Assembly (NCBI RefSeq): GCF_037042905.1
Contig: NC_087246.1
Location: 31,052,001 to 31,116,000, forward strand
Length of the DNA stretch: 64,000 bases
From: Lytechinus pictus
Taxonomy: Eukaryota > Echinodermata > Echinoidea > Temnopleuroida > Toxopneustidae
Direction of reading: 5' to 3'
Notes under the pieces: model-generated
The model's database searches: none
The model's input: the letters and a program-made list of their open reading frames with translations, nothing else
Told to the model about the DNA's origin: nothing
Shown here: positions 33,201 to 45,200 of the stretch, one piece after another
Position numbering within the stretch: position 1 is the first letter of the stretch
Layout of the letters: every line of letters starts with the position of its first letter
Position numbers and translations under genes: made by a program

Positions 33201-36200
33201 TACAGGTTAAACAGTTTAAACCTTAAACAGTTAAACGTTTATGCTTTTTAACCGTTTTTAAACATTTTGACTCCGCCCTATTCAGTGTAACATGAGTAAT
33301 AGAGTGCATTGTACAAAATGAAGCTTGTACAAAATAAAACATTCGAATATATGTCTATTTCTTAATTCATGTAAATGTCAAGGGCTTTATATGTATTAGA
33401 ACCTGTCTTCAATTTACCATTGTATATTTGAACACCAGAGCTATGAAAGCTCTTGTGGCATAAAATGTATTTTTAAATTTATACATACAACATGCAAGAA
33501 TGATAATGTAATTTGCCATGTCAGAATATTTCATGTGTAGACATTCATGTTAGTAGCAACTCTTGGAGGGGTTTTTTTGGGGGGATGTTCCCCTCCCCAT
33601 AATATCAAATGGTTGTCAAAATACATTGGAAAATGTTTCAACGTCCGTTTGAACATTGATTTATTTTTACTCTGCTGTAATGAAGTTAACTTTGTTTGGC
33701 CCTGTTTTTTTTTCTTACCAGGTTGGTTTCTGGAAGTGGAGACATCAAGCTCACTAAGGATGGCAATGTATTGTTGCATGAAATGGTAATATGCTTGTAG
33801 ATTTCCTCTGTGTGTGTGTGATATGTTACACTTTATTGTTAAAATCAAGAGGGCAGTATTATAAATTATAATTATGATTTTTTTTTTTTGGGGGGGATCC
33901 TTCATGTGATTATTCACAATGTATTAGCAGTTTGTTTAAAACAATTTCACTGCAGCTCAGTTCTAAGTTATATGAACCATGCAGTTGAGTGACTCTCCTA
34001 AAAACAAAGATCAAATGTAAGTACATGTGAAATATTTTGTACCAAAAAAAGAAGAAAATAAGCTAGTATTCACAATAGAAATTGTATTTTGAGTGCTCAG
34101 TGTTGGTAGGAGCAAAGATACTACAAGGGGAAGATCGGACACTTCGACGATTTTTTGAAACGCTTGATAAATGCTTATGGGGAAGGGCGCCCAACAGCGT
34201 TGAGTAAGTAAACCTTTGCATATCGGCATGCGACTGTATAAAACATATGGGGGAAAATGAGAGAAGGGAGTTTGGAGAGCGCTCAAGGGTGGCGAATGGA
34301 AATACTTCCATGTTTTATTACCAAGAAACCTCTGAAATATATTCATCTCAAATGTAAGGGGGGAAAATTGAAGAAAAAAAAAATTTAATATAAAAATAGT
34401 CGATTCCTTCAACCCTTCACCATTTCTCTCATATGTTTGTACACAACCATCTCGCGAAACGCAAAGGTAAAAAAAGGTCGTTACTCAACGCTGTAAGGCG
34501 CTCTTCCCAAGCGTTTCATTATGCGGTCTATGTACTGACCGATCTTCCCCTTGTATCTTTGGTAGGAGGCTTATTGATTGTTCAATATTTCCCATTTCTT
34601 AATCATCTCACAGCAAATTCAACACCCCACTGCATCCATGATAGCAAAGGTTGCAACTGCTCAGGATGATATCACTGGAGATGGAACAACCTCCAATGTT
34701 CTCATCATTGGAGAGCTTCTCAAACAAGCTGATCTCTTTATCTCTGAGGTAAGGAAAATTTCCCTGATTGTATTCTATTGGGAGTCGGTTATTGTGTAAT
34801 CCATACAGATTGCGATTTTCTAGATTTCATGAATTCAGATACAAAAGAGATATTACATATCACCCATGTTGTGCATATACAGTGCTTCCCACTAAAAACG
34901 AGATTTATCTATGATTTATCATAACTAAATCACAACTACAATAGACAAATGACTTACCATTTTAAAGCTTAGAATCTCCTCTCTTTAACATCAACTTGTT
35001 GGAGTGGAGTTTTCTGTGGTTATACGCTTAAACCAAATAAAAAGGTTTTCTTCATGTGCTTCTAGGGTCTGCATCCATGCATTGTGACCGAGGACTTTGA
35101 CTACCAGAAATAAGGCCCTAGTGATCCTATGTTTTTACCCAAATAACAAAGACAATCTTCTTTCTTCATGTACTCTAGGGACTTCATCCACGCATTGTGA
35201 CTGAGGGCTTTGAGTTAGCCAAAGAGAAGGCATTGGAGACCCTTGAGGGTATAAAGGTTTCCCAGGAGATTAATAGGGATATTCTCATCAATGTGGCACG
35301 TACTTCACTTCGCACCAAGGTCCACCCTCAGCTCGCCGATCTCCTCACAGAGGTGAGGATATTTATTTTTTATTATACCCGGGGGTCTTTCACAAAAAAT
35401 CCATATGCACAAGTGCCAACGATTACCTGATACTTCAAGCGTTATCTCGTTGACTAAGCACATCCATTAGTGTGATATGACTAATGTAATAATAGCATTA
35501 TATTTGAACATGTGAATGAGAATTTAACTCCCGAAGTTTGGGGGTGTTTTTTCTATGAAAACATGACATATTTTGGATATTTCATTTAGCACCGGAACTG
35601 GTGACTAGTAACGCAGTTTATTAAGTGGTGTACTGTCTTGTGCCTGATGAAATACCCCAAATTTGCCTGGTGCTTTGACATGGTGATACCAAATTCTCCA
35701 TAATTTAATGATTTGATAAATCATAAACTTGCATTGAAATGCTTTCTTAACATAAAAATAGAATTTGAATATCCAAATATCATATATTTTTTCTTATGCA
35801 CTTTGAAATGATTTGTAATCTGATTTATAAGATCATGTACCAGTCATTAGTATACCTAAGTCATTTGTTAATTTATGAAACAAACCTTAGTTCTCAATGA
35901 GAATCTGACCTTCTTCAGCTTTCTTGTTTTCATTTCGCCTGCATAGCAGAGCAAGACTATCAAAATAGGCACCGCTTTTCCGATGGTGGCGAAAACGGTG
36001 GCGTCGTCAACATTGAAATTTCGTCATAACTTTAAAATTTTATGGATCTAGTTAATGGTACTTGGACATATGGGTAATGGTGTATCACTGAACATCCTGC
36101 GTGAGTTTTGGGTCACATGACCAAGGTCAAAGGTTGTTCAGGGTCAACAAACTTTGGTCATTTTTGGAGTGATTGTTAAATTGTCATCATAACTTTAAAA

Positions 36201-39200
36201 GTTTATGGATCCAGTTCATGAAACTTGGACATAAGAGCAGTCAAGTATCACTAAACATCCTGTGTGAGTTTCAGGTCACATGACCGAGGTCAAAGGACAT
36301 ATAGGGTCAATAAACTTTGGCCATGTTGGGAGTATTTGTAGAATTGCTATCATAACCTTGAATGTTTATAGATCTAGTTCATAAAATTTAGACATAAGAA
36401 TAATCAAGTATCATTGAACATCCTACGTGAGTTTCAGGTCACATGATCATGGTCAAAGGTCATTTAAGGTCAATGAACTTTGTCCATGTTGGGGGTATTG
36501 TTGAAATGCCATCATAACTGAAAGTTTATGGATCTTGTCAAATGAAACAAGGAGGAAAGGGTAAACAAGTATCACATACTGTTTTGCACGAGTCTTAGGT
36601 CACAATGATCAAGGTCAAAGGTCATTTAGGGTAAATGAATATAGTGTTTTATTATCATATGAATTGCGTTTTTGTAAATGATTATTCAATAGTTGTTTTC
36701 ATAGTCAGCACTGCTGCTATATTGAATCAGGTAATGCAGGCGAGACTGCCAGAGGCGTTCCACTTGTTGTGTTCCACCTATGTACATGTACATATTACAT
36801 GAACAACAAATTATTCCAAATGAAATACGGTAGGGTAATGGCTCAGCATGTATTCTTAAAGTTCATATTGAAAATGATTTAAGAAGTTGTTTTCTGAAGA
36901 TATTTTGCCAGATATTTTTGAAATTACAAACCAGTCATTGATGCTCGGTCTCATCTATAGATGCATTTCCATGACCTCATTTCTTACAGGTGGTAGTAGA
37001 TGCGGTTTTAGCCATCAAGAAGCCTAACGAGCCCATTGACCTGCACATGGTTGAGATCATGCAGATGCAGCATCGCAGTGATACCGATACCTCCCTGGTG
37101 CGCGGCCTGGTGATGGACCATGGAGGGAGGCATCCTAACATGAAGAAACGTGTGGAGAAATCTTTCATCCTCACCTGTAATGTGTCAATGGAATATGAGA
37201 AGAGGTAATGCCTATCAAGTGTTCTGATGGTGAAGTGCAGCTCGGTCTTCACCTGGTTGTCTACTCTCCATTTGGCCTCGTCCCACTTGGTCTAAGTCTA
37301 GTTTGTCTACAACAAGTTTGTCTACTACTCATTTGGTCTAACTGCCATTTAGCACATTTATCGATTTGTCTAATTTCCACTTGGTCTAAGTCTAGTTTGT
37401 CTAATTTCCACTTGGTCTAATGCCATTTAGGCTATTTGGTAAGATGAACAATTTATTAACCAGATTTTCATTTGATATAGCAAAAACATGATAAGAGGAG
37501 GAAGTAGATATAGACCATCTGGGCATGAAGCTAAATGACATTACACAAAGTTGAGGAGGAGACAAAGTGGTGGTTTGTCCAAACTGGGCGTTGTGCCGTG
37601 CGCCTGTAATCCAAGCCATATGGGCAAGTTACAAATTGATGCAGAGGTTCGAGGTTTGAGCCCTGGTCACGTCTTTCTGATGGTGATGTTAAAGGTCTGT
37701 CCCAGACGTAAATAATCATATCTGATTGATACACGTCTGACAAAACTCTAATACACACACACACACAAATGGTAATTATGCAAAATAGATCATAAAGTGT
37801 GTTTAGCCATTAAGGTGTTGGATGATTTCAGAAGTAGACCAATTGCTCATTGGCCAAGTGTACATTTAAATAAGCTGTTTTAATTATTAGGAGGTATCAC
37901 ATGGGCAGCGTTTCATGAAGAATTGCAAGTGATTTTCTCCAACAAATTTGTTCTCCAATCAGAGGAAAGGGTTTCAGGAGCTTATAACAGTTGATGGTGA
38001 AATTCACTGACAAATTTGTTTCATGAACCATTTTCGAGCAGTTTTAAGAATTTTTTATGAGGTTTCTGCCATAAATTTGATGGAACAGGATCAATTCTTT
38101 TAGAATATCCCAGGGTTCTGAGGACCTGAGTGATTTTTTTTTGTGTGTGTCTACCACATACTCATAATCTGAAATTTAAAGAAGTGTTGCAGAATCATTG
38201 CTCCTTCGCTGATTTGAACAAATTCAACTTGAGTATGTATCATCTCTATATTTATATTTGGTAGTTTCTTATATTTGTCACTTGTATTAGGTAAAAGATA
38301 AAATAATGCAAAATTGTTGTTGGTTCTTAATGTTGTGGAGTGTGGTTGGGGGAAAAAAATAAGGAGAATAAAAAATCGCGCTCCTAAAAAAAAAAAAAAA
38401 AAAATTGCTAAAATTTCATATTTTACATCTTTAAATCCATGAAATGACCATCTATTTTCCATAATTCTTTGAAATTATTTCGATTTAGTTGAAAACTATC
38501 AGAAAAATGAAGAATATTCACCTCTGTCCCGACTCTGTTTTGAATTTAAACTCGGCAAATATTTTAGTCCCATATGTAGATTTTCATGGCAACACCATGG
38601 AAGTCTACATGTGGGACTACAATATTTAGTGTAAGTTCAAATCAGTGTCGGGAAAGAGGTGAATATTCTTCATTTTTCTGATAGTTTTCAACTAAATCAA
38701 AATAATTTCAAGGAATTATGGAAAATAGATGGCCATTTCATGGATTTAAAGATGTAAAATATGAAATTTCAGATTTTTTTGGGTTTTTTTTGCAGGAGCG
38801 TGATATTTTGTAAACGTATTGACCCAGGCCTAGTTTCACCACAGATTAATTAATAGCTACACAGCTATTGCATATACGATGTTAAGAAAAAATCTACAAT
38901 TTAATATACATGTATTGTATTGAATTGATTTGAGCTGCTAAAGGAGAGCGATTCTGAGGAGCTCAATTGAGCTCCTCAAAAAAATAAGGAGAGAGATTTA
39001 TTGAGCTCCACGAAATTATAAACGTGAAGGACTGAACAATGATTTCCATGAGGGACCCATCTGAAACATATCAGTCAGTAGTTGCTATTGCTTTGAATAA
39101 GTCACTACCCTTTTATACCAACCAGGGCCCTGTAGCACAAAACTTAGGGCTTGATTATAGGGCTGATTTTAATGCCTGATTATGTCAATCATTACATGTA

Positions 39201-42200
39201 TGTACAATCAAGCCTGCAATCAACTACATGATTAATCGCTGACCTTTGTGTTTCCGGTTCCGCGTCTTACCTGGCATTGATTCGTAATTCTGATAACTTT
39301 GCCGACTTGAGAATAAGAACGATTCCTCATTGCATATGTCTTTGTTGCTCTTTTTTTTTCAGTGAGGTAAATGCTGGGTTCTTCTACAAGTCTGCTGAGG
39401 AGAGGGAGAAGCTTGTCCAGGCTGAAAGAGCTTTCACCGACGAAAAGGTTCAGAAGGTCATTGACCTCAAGAGGAAGGTCTGTGAGGGAAACGACCGAGG
39501 ATTTGTTGTCATCAACCAGAAGGTACTGTATTTCTCGGGATTTATTAGTGTTGGGATACCATTTTGCATCGGTAATCTTATGTGATCAATTTCCCTCCCA
39601 TAAAGGTGCTCTCACACTTACGATGGAGTCTTGGTCACGACGGTCGCTGAAGGCTTAAGTGACCTTTTTGCAGTACAGCCATTATAGACCTCAGTAGACC
39701 CAATAAAAAGCATCTTCAAAGATATATTTATCTCCAAAACTGTTCGTAGCAATGACATGACTGTTCACACCAAGTATAGTCTTAGTACCCAAGTACCTTT
39801 ATCGTGGCTTTTGTATTTAAAAAGTGAATGAAACAAGTTTCTGAGGGTTTGGTGACCTATAAACCTATCTTTGGTGAATTTGATACAAAATGAGATTCTA
39901 ACATCCTGTGTGCACATATCTATACTTAATGAAGAGTATCATGAAACTTGCTAAGGAAGGTATCATGAAACTTTCTAATATCATGAATCTTTCTCAGGAA
40001 AGTATCAAGATTCTAAGAAAAATGAAATTGATATATTTGAATTTTTTGTAATTTGTCTTTGTTGTATTCACTTGGGTATAACTTTGTTAAAATATTATTC
40101 ATCTCATGATGTGGAGCATGGTTTACAATGCAAAATGTATTTCATTTGTTTGCAATGGGAATAACACAAAATTAATCATACGGTCATTGGTTATTGTGAT
40201 ATTAATATTGGAGAGTGCACAGTATAAATACACAATTTCATTTGTTATATTTACCAGGGTATTGATCCCCTATCATTGGATATGCTTGCGAAGGAAGGTA
40301 TCATGGCACTACGTAGGGCCAAGCGAAGGAACATGGAAAGGTAGGTTTATCATAAACTTTGAATGAGAGGCTCACTGAAAGCTTAACTCAAGTTAGTCTC
40401 AAGAAACAATTATCTCAAAAGAAAGTGTTTCAAAGCTGGGTTAATTGCTACGAATGCTGTCAGAGATCTAGATTTAGTATGCTTTGATATAATTAAGTTG
40501 AATAAACCGAATGATATCATGTCACAGATTCTTGGCAGAAACTGAGTACGCTAAACATCGCAATAACGAATAAGCATGTGTGAGTATGATTTTTAGTACT
40601 TGTTGGAAAAGAAGGACTTATACCTCCAGAATGACATGGTTATTTTGCTACTTGGGAAATTTTCTTAATATCTAGTAATTAGTACATACTTTCAATTTAT
40701 TATTCATTGGATTTTGTTGAAATTGTGTTGTGGTTATCACAGCTTGAACTTATGTGTAAATGGGACTGACTTTGTTAGGACATTGAGTGGAGAGGTTAAG
40801 TGTAAGTAAATAATATTTTTACAGGAGCTTTCAGTTAAAAAGCTTCTAATTTTCATTAAGAAATCTTTTTTGACTTTGGTAGTATTCTGTAATTGAACGA
40901 TGAACTTAATCGAAACATTGAAATTTCATATCTTCGGAATGAAATAAGTTTTCTCCTAGTCATTCCGAGCACAATCAAAGGTTCATTCAGACATGGTGAA
41001 GCTAGGTTTAGCACGATGTTTGTGTATTAACTCAACTTTGAATTTGCCAGCGCCATAATGAGGCTGCGATGAATGCAAGGAATGCTCCCCAGGGAGTGGA
41101 AATTGTGCACTTTTCGTGCGGGATTGAAATGAATCCAATGACCGGGGTAATAATATGCTGTAACGCGCTTTGGGCCATTCTGGGAAAAGCGCTTTATAAA
41201 AATTGGCTATTATTATTATTATTATTATTAATGGGGTATGAGGCATAAGAAATGTAGAGGAAAGCAATGTTTTTGTTGCAAGGCGTAGCATTAAAAAAAA
41301 AAAAAGTATGCACTACATTACATGTATCTGTTCAGAATTTCAACAACTAAAATCCTTGAATTATAGTGATGAGTTTTTCCATGCTACTCGCACTACCTAT
41401 TAAAATACTTGAGTAAGAAAAAGTGTGTTTAGATAGATAAATGGATTATATTAGCAAACGTGACAGATTTGTCTCACCATATATCTAAACATGAAGGAGA
41501 ATGTTGCTGAGATTTGTCTCACCATTCATTCTGAATGAAGCTTAACTAGTAAAGTACTCCAATTATATTATCAGACTGAAGTTGGGATTATTTTGTTGAA
41601 TTAATAACAGGTTACCCCTGGCCTGTGGTGGTGTAGCAGTGAACTCCTTTGATGATCTCACCCCAGACGTTCTAGGTGAAGCTGGACTGGTCTATGAACA
41701 TGTCTTGGTAAGCAGCATCGGAAAGATCCTAACCTTAGCAGAGTTCTTTTATTATAATGTATTAAGCAGGCTATTGTCATGTGATTTTGCATATACGATT
41801 AGAAATTGAAAAACTACAGGTGTGTAATACAGTGTATGTGTTCAAAGACTGATTGATAAAAAACCTATCCAACTGTTGTAATATTGGGTTGAGATTTGTC
41901 ATATTTAGTCTTCGGCATTCAAATTGTGTTTCCCGGCAAAAAGCCGGGAAAACATTGCTAGGTATAACATTGCTCTTAATAGGATTTCTTTTATTTCCTA
42001 ATTTTGATTCTACATAATTAATGTGCATTTTTCTGAGGCCTATTAGTAATTATATTCAGTTTACCCACTATCTATATCATAACTTCTTTGTATCATAGCT
42101 TCATTCGTTTATATTAGGACCTGGGTGGTGGTTTATAAAGCTATTCGAACATCTTTGCAAATGACTGAGGACCATCTGTAGGGGGCTTAAAGGGATGGTA

Positions 42201-45200
42201 CAGGCTGGAGATGATTATATCTTAATAAATAGAGTAAAATTCACAGAGCAAAATGCTGAAAATTTGATCAAAATCGGATAACAAATAACGAAGTTATTGA
42301 ATTTTAAAGATTTGCATTATTCCAGTGAAACAGTTCTAGGCATGTCTTCATGAATATTCATTAGGTGGGCTGATGATGTCACATCCCCACTTGTTCTTTT
42401 GTATATTATTATATGAAAGAAGGTTTGTTCAAAAATTTTCTACCAAGAACTAAAGCAATTGAATTGACAACTGATTAAGTGCATTAGTTATTTATTGCTG
42501 CAACTTATTTCATCATAATGGAGACACATCATTTACACATGTATGAAAAAATGAAACAATTATGATTTCATGTAATAACATAAGAAAAAGGAAAGTGGGG
42601 ATATGACATCATCAGCCCACCTAATGAATATTCATGACGATGTGCATATAACTGTTTTCACAAAATATTGATAAACTTTAAAATTCAATTACTTCGTTAT
42701 TTGTTATCCGATTTTGATAAAATTTTCAGCATTTTGCTCTGTGAATTTTACTCTATTTATTTAGATATAAATATTTTCAGCCTAGACCATCCCTTTAAAT
42801 AGATTCTTAGGACTCCATCATAATGACCTTACAAGATCTCCAGCATGAAAGACAATAATCACCCAATTCCCAAAATCATTTTGATTCTCATTGCAGCTGA
42901 AATCTGGTATTTCCAAATTTCAAAATCATCTGAATGGAAATTTCGAGAATTGTCAAGATTTGATGAGGCTTATTGTAAAGGCACTTCCATTATATTAAAA
43001 CACGCAAAAATTGAGGCATCTTATTTAGCACAAGAAAGGGTCACCAATTATGTTTAAAGTTGTATGTAACTACCCCTCCCCTCCCTCCACCCTTGGAATA
43101 ATTAAAGGACAAGTCCACCCCAACAAAAAATTGATTTGAATAAAAAGAGAAAAATCTAACAAGCATAACACTGAAAATTTCATCAAAATCGGATGTAAAA
43201 TAAGAGAGTTATGACATTTTAAAGTTTTGCTTAATTTCACAAAACAGTTATATGCACATCCTGGCCGGTATGCAAATGAGGAGACTGATGACGTCATCCA
43301 ATCACAATTTCTTTTGTATTTTATTATATGAGATATGAAATATTCTAATTTTCTACTCATTGTCAAGTGAAACAACGATTAATTCCTCCCTGAACATGTG
43401 GAATTAGCATTGTTTAATACTATATGGTTCAGTCAAGTCTGTCCCTATGGTTAAATCTGTAAAAAATGAAATATTGTATAATTTAAACAATAAAAAACAA
43501 AAGAAATAGTGAGTGATGGACATCATCGACTGACTAATTTGCATGTCACTGAGTTGTGCTTATCACTATTTTGTGAAAAATAAGCGAAACTTTAAAATGC
43601 CTTAACTTTTCTTATTTTACCTCCGATTTTGATGAAATTTTCAGTGTTATGCTAGTTTGATTTTTCTCTACTTATTCAAATCAATATTTTGCTGGGGTGG
43701 ACTTGACCTTCAATAATTTTAAGGTCCATTTCAGTAAAGCAAGAATGTTCAAGGTGTGTAAAAATGAGCTACGAGAATGATAAAAATGTTTTATATAAGG
43801 TCAGTGTGAAGAGCATTTAACAGTGGCATCATCATTTTTTTCATTGATGTGATTTACAGGGAGAGGACAAGTACACATTTGTTGAGGAGTGCAAGAACCC
43901 TCAATCTGTGACTATCATGATCAAGGGCCCGAACAGACACACCCTCACCCAGATCAAAGATGCTACTCACGATGGACTCAGAGCTGTAAAGAATGCTATT
44001 GATGATGGTAAGTTGCTTCTTGCTGATGCTTATTCTCATTTGTGTATTATAGCAAGTTTGTAGGTTCTGCGACATTTGCTCCTGTGACAGTTTGTCAGAC
44101 CGAAAGTCCCCACTAGGGCCCGTATTCTGAAGTCAGGGGGTGTTTCACTGTTTCACAAAGATTTAAGTATGACTTAGAGTCGCACTTGATTACCGAGTTG
44201 CGTACGGTATGAAAGGCTTGACCGCATTGGTCAGATCGTGTCATGAGGACGCGCACTAATGCGTATCTATCAATAAGGTCACGCGTTGCATATCATGGAT
44301 GCGTTGGCATTTAAGTGCGACTTAAGTCGTACTAAAATCTTTGTGAAACACCCCGCTGGTTTAATTCAAACTCAAGTTTAAAGTTATGGTTTAAGTATGG
44401 AAAGCCAATTGTGACATTTGAAACATACAACTTAATAAAAATTTGACACTTTTGGCTTCCCATAAGTATAGCGCAGAGTTAGACCATTGCCTAAGTTAAA
44501 CCTGACTTACGGGCCATTAAGTCTAACATAAACCTGAACTTCAAAGCTAACTCAGACCTTAATCTCAATTAAAAAAAAAACTAAAACAATAATGCTTATA
44601 CCTCACCTTATATCTTCATCATAGGACTACTTGCCCCAGGATCAAATGTCCTGTTACCATTTTGTGAACTAGACTAATTTCTAGAGTGTTGTTTTCTCCA
44701 TGCAGACTGGAATAGATTGAACCTTTTTTTTTTTTCAATTTAATTTTTCATTTTTGTATTGAAAATATTTTGGTGATCATCAGATTCAGCAATCATTGTT
44801 GATTATCTTGCATCTAACTATGGAAAGCAACAGCACTGTTGTGTTCCAAATGTAAAAATTCAATGGCGTCATGTATTGCATCAGAACTCCCTGAACTGTG
44901 CCACATGTGATTCTGAGTGGATTTTCACATTTTTAAAATATTTTATTGATCTCCTGAAGTTTCATAGCTTTGTAAGAGTTCTCTTTAGGGCAACTTTACC
45001 AATTATGTACACTCAACCCCCTTTCTGTTGGACCTATCAGAAATGATTTAGCCCAGATGTCTAGTTCATATGGACAGATATAATGCTCTCATTTTTGTCT
45101 CGCCTGCATAGCAGAGCGAGACTATAGGCACCGCTTTTCCGACGGCGAGACTGCCAGAGGCGTTCCACTTGTCTCACCTGCGAAGCAGAGTGAGACTATA

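Larger units (their letters stand above)
30210..33721 (+). other. CCT6 intron 1
   Basis: 3.5 kb. It holds a GGTGGCC-rich repeat (about 30880-30960), DR1 element copy B (31044-31945) and an inverted repeat at 32326-32515. The rest is unremarkable. Confidence 0.7.

Noticed and set aside
34433..34669. 78-codon ORF overlapping CCT6 exon 3
   Set aside because: Wrong frame for the chaperonin; most of it lies in the foldback element of intron 2.
37208..37420. 70-codon ORF after CCT6 exon 5
   Set aside because: It translates the TTGGTCTAA short tandem repeat in the intron.
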